DNA of 64,000 nt from Chitinophaga agrisoli (GTDB lineage: Bacteria > Bacteroidota > Bacteroidia > Chitinophagales > Chitinophagaceae), in contig NZ_VUOC01000004.1 in assembly GCF_008386695.1 (NCBI RefSeq), forward strand, positions 534,327 to 598,326, in the 5' to 3' direction. Position numbers and translations under genes: made by a program. Below the pieces are notes generated by a model that worked only from the letters and a program-made list of their open reading frames with translations, had not been told where the DNA came from and searched no databases. This document shows, in pieces, positions 61,239 to 64,000 of the stretch (position 1 is the first letter of the stretch; each line of letters begins with the position of its first letter).

Positions 61239-63101
61239 CTAGTTCCATATAATTTGAACGATTTGAGCCAACAACTTGTGCCTCTCCTCAATCTCATCAG
61301 GGCCAAATTTAGACGGTATAGCACGCATATTAAGCTGATGCGCTCTAATCAGCTCTAATAAATCAAGCTTCGATTTATAAGTATCTGCTCTCAACGTCTC
61401 GTTCCAATACAGCGTATTAGCATAAGACCTCAGTTTATTCGTGTAAACTTCATCATTGCTCGATTGATTGTCCCGTCCCTTTAGCAACAACAGCCCACCC
61501 AGTCTATTACGTTCTCTATAAAACAGCTCCTCGTCTTCATCAAAAAGAGCGAAGTTTTCGTCGTTATCAGCGATAATATGCTCAATATGAAACCCGTTTA
61601 CCGAGCCAGTTTTGGTCACGAGATCACTAAATGTGTGCTTCATTTTCAATTTCATTCCAACTGCAAGAAATTCTTCGATCCGCGCGTAGAAATACCGCAA
61701 AAATCGACTAGGCAAATCTTTACCGGTAATATCTTTAAAATATAGATAAGAGAAAGCCTTATCTATCGTATTTACTTCGTTATGATAGTTAAGTTCTTTA
61801 ATCAAATACGTATCAAAAATGTACCGATAAGCAGTTACATCCGCGTCCCTTATTTTAATAATTATTTCCCATACAATATCGTTGAACCTATTACTATCAT
61901 ATGCTCGTTGTAACCTCAATAGTGAAAAAAGCCTGTCCATTTCTGCTGATATGGTCATTATCTTCTCTTCTTCTTGTTCATCATTTAGTCGACAACAGGA
62001 CATAAAGAGCATAAACTGCGTATCTTGATCATTCAGCTGATTGTAGTAGACATGGGGATACTTAGGATCCAGCTGATTGTAAGCTGTTAATATTCTAATA
62101 TATAGATCACTATAATAGGTAAATTCGTTTTGCAAAAAATGCTTAATGGCACCAGGGTTATTCTTTAATTTTAACTTTTTGTTAAAGTCATCAGTAAAAA
62201 TAACTCTATGATAATTACTCTCGGAAACTTTATTAAAGTCAGCCTTATTGTCAGTATACCTTGCCCTAATAAACGACCAAAAGAAAAAATCAATTTCATT
62301 TTCATTTTGTAAATTTATCGCTTGCACCTTTGCCTCCCATAATTCATTAAGTGCCAATCTATCAAGATCGATCTTATCCACCAATCCAAGTAATTTCCCT
62401 TTCAATATTTCGTAGGGTTTTAGCTTCACACCACGATCGTTAATCACCTCAAAAACCATTGGAACGTTTGTTTGCTCTACTGTTAGATTAATCAGCACAA
62501 GTCTATACAGGAAATAAAATATGAACGTTTCAAGTTTTTGTTTTGATCTTATATCATCGTCCAACCACTTGGAAATAACAGCGTAGTTGGCAAGTATATT
62601 CTCTGCTCCTAAACCCGACTTAGCAGGTATTTTCTTTAAATCCTCATCGCTTTTAAGCAATCCTTCCAGAGTTGAAATATGTTTTACATGATTCATCCAG
62701 AACTCCTTTTTCGGACCAGAATATCCAATTATCTTCCTTTCAACCCATGGCATTAATTCAGAATCGTATTGTTTAGTCATATGGTACAACTTCAACAAAA
62801 TCAGTGTTAACGTAGTTAATCTCTGTTGCCCATCAACTACGTATACTTTTCCTTCAATAACATTTGTCACATAGGTATTTAGATAATACCACGGATAGTA
62901 AGCCGTTACCACCTCTTTTGATGGAATTAACTCTTCGTGCTCTCTAGATGAATATTCAAGATTGAATTTGAAGAAAATATCATCTAAAAGCCGCTCGACA
63001 GGATCCCTATTCCATTTATACTCACGTTGATAAAAATCAATATAGTAAGTAGTGCTCGCGAATAAGGTATCAATATTTTGTTTGTCTGGTGATATATCCA
63101 T
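61239..63101 (-). CDS. DUF262/DUF1524 protein (GmrSD-like nuclease)
   Basis: A 620-residue protein from ATG 63101 (MDISPDKQNIDTLFASTTYY); a TTG fifteen codons upstream is an alternative. The N-terminal DUF262 (ParB/Srx-fold NTP-binding/hydrolysing) domain carries FYQREYKWNRDPVERLLDDI and VYVVDGQQRLTTLTLILLKL, with VINDRGVKLKPYEILKGKL later. The C-terminal DUF1524 HNH-type nuclease domain has FHIEHIIADNDENF and NRLGGLLLLKGRDNQSSNDE. This single-chain arrangement is known from type IV restriction enzymes of the GmrSD class, which cut modified DNA, and from other phage-defence nucleases. It heads the minus-strand cassette, suggesting defence function. Confidence 0.85.
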   Translation of the reverse strand: MDISPDKQNIDTLFASTTYYIDFYQREYKWNRDPVERLLDDIFFKFNLEYSSREHEELIPSKEVVTAYYPWYYLNTYVTNVIEGKVYVVDGQQRLTTLTLILLKLYHMTKQYDSELMPWVERKIIGYSGPKKEFWMNHVKHISTLEGLLKSDEDLKKIPAKSGLGAENILANYAVISKWLDDDIRSKQKLETFIFYFLYRLVLINLTVEQTNVPMVFEVINDRGVKLKPYEILKGKLLGLVDKIDLDRLALNELWEAKVQAINLQNENEIDFFFWSFIRARYTDNKADFNKVSESNYHRVIFTDDFNKKLKLKNNPGAIKHFLQNEFTYYSDLYIRILTAYNQLDPKYPHVYYNQLNDQDTQFMLFMSCCRLNDEQEEEKIMTISAEMDRLFSLLRLQRAYDSNRFNDIVWEIIIKIRDADVTAYRYIFDTYLIKELNYHNEVNTIDKAFSYLYFKDITGKDLPSRFLRYFYARIEEFLAVGMKLKMKHTFSDLVTKTGSVNGFHIEHIIADNDENFALFDEDEELFYRERNRLGGLLLLKGRDNQSSNDEVYTNKLRSYANTLYWNETLRADTYKSKLDLLELIRAHQLNMRAIPSKFGPDEIEERHKLLAQIVQIIWN

Positions 63102-63595
63102 ATATAGCAAATTTTCCTCCCGTTGCTGATTCAACAGGATGCACAAGAGATAAGTTTTTTTTGATTTATAAGCAGGTACTGCTCATGGTTAGCTTAAATG
63201 GTTATTGTAATTTTGAGTTTATGGAATACACTATCGCACCGGTATAGGTGTTTCTGGCTTTGCAAATAATGACACGGGTAAAATTGAACTTGGACGACAA
63301 ATAGAAGTATTGTCCTTACTCAAAATTACACTTATTTATGAATTAACCAAATGAATGGTGGGTTGACAAGCAAAATCTTAGCAAGAGAAATAATTTGACG
63401 CCGTTCTACCATTCCATACCCATTAAATCCCCTATCAGCGATATTACTCCTCATGATTATGCCGATGTACCAAGCCATGTTATGTCCACCGGTCTGCGCG
63501 ATGTCTCTAACTGATACTAACTTAATTCTGAAGACATTATAATATTTAGTAAATTTACCGCAACCTAATTAAGCGGACAATATACCTATACGTCT
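63102..63595. other. Divergent intergenic region
   Basis: No gene seen. It separates the nuclease gene from the J-domain gene and likely holds both promoters. AT-rich; no repeat of note was identified. Confidence 0.4.
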
Positions 63596-64000
63596 ATGAG
63601 AGACTATTATTACATCCTGGGAATCGAATCCACAGCAACCGAAACAGAAATTAAATCTGCCTACAGAAAACTCTCCCAAAAATTCCATCCTGACAAAAAC
63701 AATGGAGAATCGTTTTTTGAGGAAAGATTTAAAGCTGTACAGGAAGCTTATGAGACTCTATCCAATGCCGCCAGGAGGAGGCTATATGACGAGAAGCTAA
63801 GACAATTTAACTCCTCAAAGGTAAATAGCGACGATTTGAAAAGATTCGAAGAGGCATTAAAAAGAAAGTTCGAAGAGGAGTTTAGGAAGCGGGAGCAAGA
63901 CCTTAGAAACGACTATACAAGGAAAGAGCAGCGTCTCAAAGAAGAGGCCGAGCAAAATAGGCGTGCCCAAGAGGAGGTCACGCAATCGGAGGCCGCCTCT
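63596..64000 (+). CDS. J-domain (DnaJ-like) protein, 3' end outside window
   Basis: From ATG 63596 the first ~65 residues are a J domain: RDYYYILGIESTATETEIKS, AYRKLSQKFHPDKNNGE with the HPD motif that stimulates DnaK ATPase, then FKAVQEAYETLSNAARRRLY. Beyond it is a strongly charged Glu/Lys/Arg coiled-coil (RFEEALKRKFEEEFRKREQD) that continues past the edge. The Gly/Phe-rich and zinc-finger regions of canonical DnaJ are not visible yet, so this may be a specialised J-protein. Confidence 0.9.
   Translation, partial: MRDYYYILGIESTATETEIKSAYRKLSQKFHPDKNNGESFFEERFKAVQEAYETLSNAARRRLYDEKLRQFNSSKVNSDDLKRFEEALKRKFEEEFRKREQDLRNDYTRKEQRLKEEAEQNRRAQEEVTQSEAAS

Noticed and set aside
1-64000. tRNA, rRNA or CRISPR array
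   Set aside because: No T-loop-type GGTTCGAATCC with a cloverleaf, no rRNA-like sequence and no regularly spaced short repeats were noticed by eye.

Overview
The window looks like chromosome from a Bacteroidota bacterium, most likely a Chitinophaga-like member of the Chitinophagales. The support is a SusC/SusD pair behind an ECF sigma factor and FecR anti-sigma factors, a type IX secretion C-terminal domain, a small DUF6520-like peptide, several TAnnTTTG-type promoters, and almost no strong Shine-Dalgarno sites. The left half (1-33 kb) is GC-richer with long ordinary genes. From about 34.7 to 48.7 kb and again from 57.8 to 63.6 kb the sequence is visibly AT-richer, which suggests acquired segments.

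Layout. 1-7.5 kb: a partial dinB, an interrupted small gene, a DUF11/T9SS surface protein, a SEFIR-like remnant, and three secreted-protein genes (unknown, astacin-type metalloprotease, protein-glutaminase-like deamidase). 7.7-20.3 kb: a large putative conflict or regulated-death locus. One plus-strand gene fuses an N-acetylmuramoyl-L-alanine amidase, a caspase-like peptidase and an SGNH hydrolase. Convergent to it, a tight minus-strand run encodes a V8/trypsin-like protease, a two-HKD phospholipase-D-like protein, two STAND/AAA-type NTPases, an effector-associated-domain/trypsin-like protease and, last, a protein whose strand pattern resembles bacterial gasdermins. 20.3-30.1 kb: three very large toxin-like proteins, one with an endonuclease/exonuclease/phosphatase fold split by insertions plus a Cys/His peptidase-like C-terminus, and two DUF4157 proteins with different C-termini.

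30.2-44 kb: ECF sigma factor, two FecR proteins, SusC, SusD, a secreted thioredoxin-domain protein and an S9 prolyl-oligopeptidase-like enzyme, together looking like a peptide or glycopeptide uptake locus. 44-49.6 kb, minus strand: DUF6520-like peptide, redoxin lipoprotein, two paralogous polytopic glycosyltransferase-like proteins and a GT2 glycosyltransferase. 50.2-57.4 kb: a mosaic of decayed and intact small genes. It holds a frameshifted HTH / replication-initiator / DnaC-like ATPase module, clusters of RNA hairpins, two paralogous genes of unknown function with a conserved 60-bp upstream element, and two copies of a leader carrying tandem 22-bp repeats that precede proteins starting METxLSQIDPPAPMP. 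57.8-63.1 kb, minus strand: a candidate nucleotide-based defence cassette with a DUF262/DUF1524 (GmrSD-like) nuclease, two small unknown proteins, a PfkB kinase fused to a nucleoside 2-deoxyribosyltransferase domain, and an adenylosuccinate-synthetase-like enzyme with a divergent aspartate-loop region. A J-domain protein runs off the right edge.

I found no tRNA, rRNA, CRISPR array or recognisable intact transposase. All functional statements come from reading motifs by eye, without database searches.
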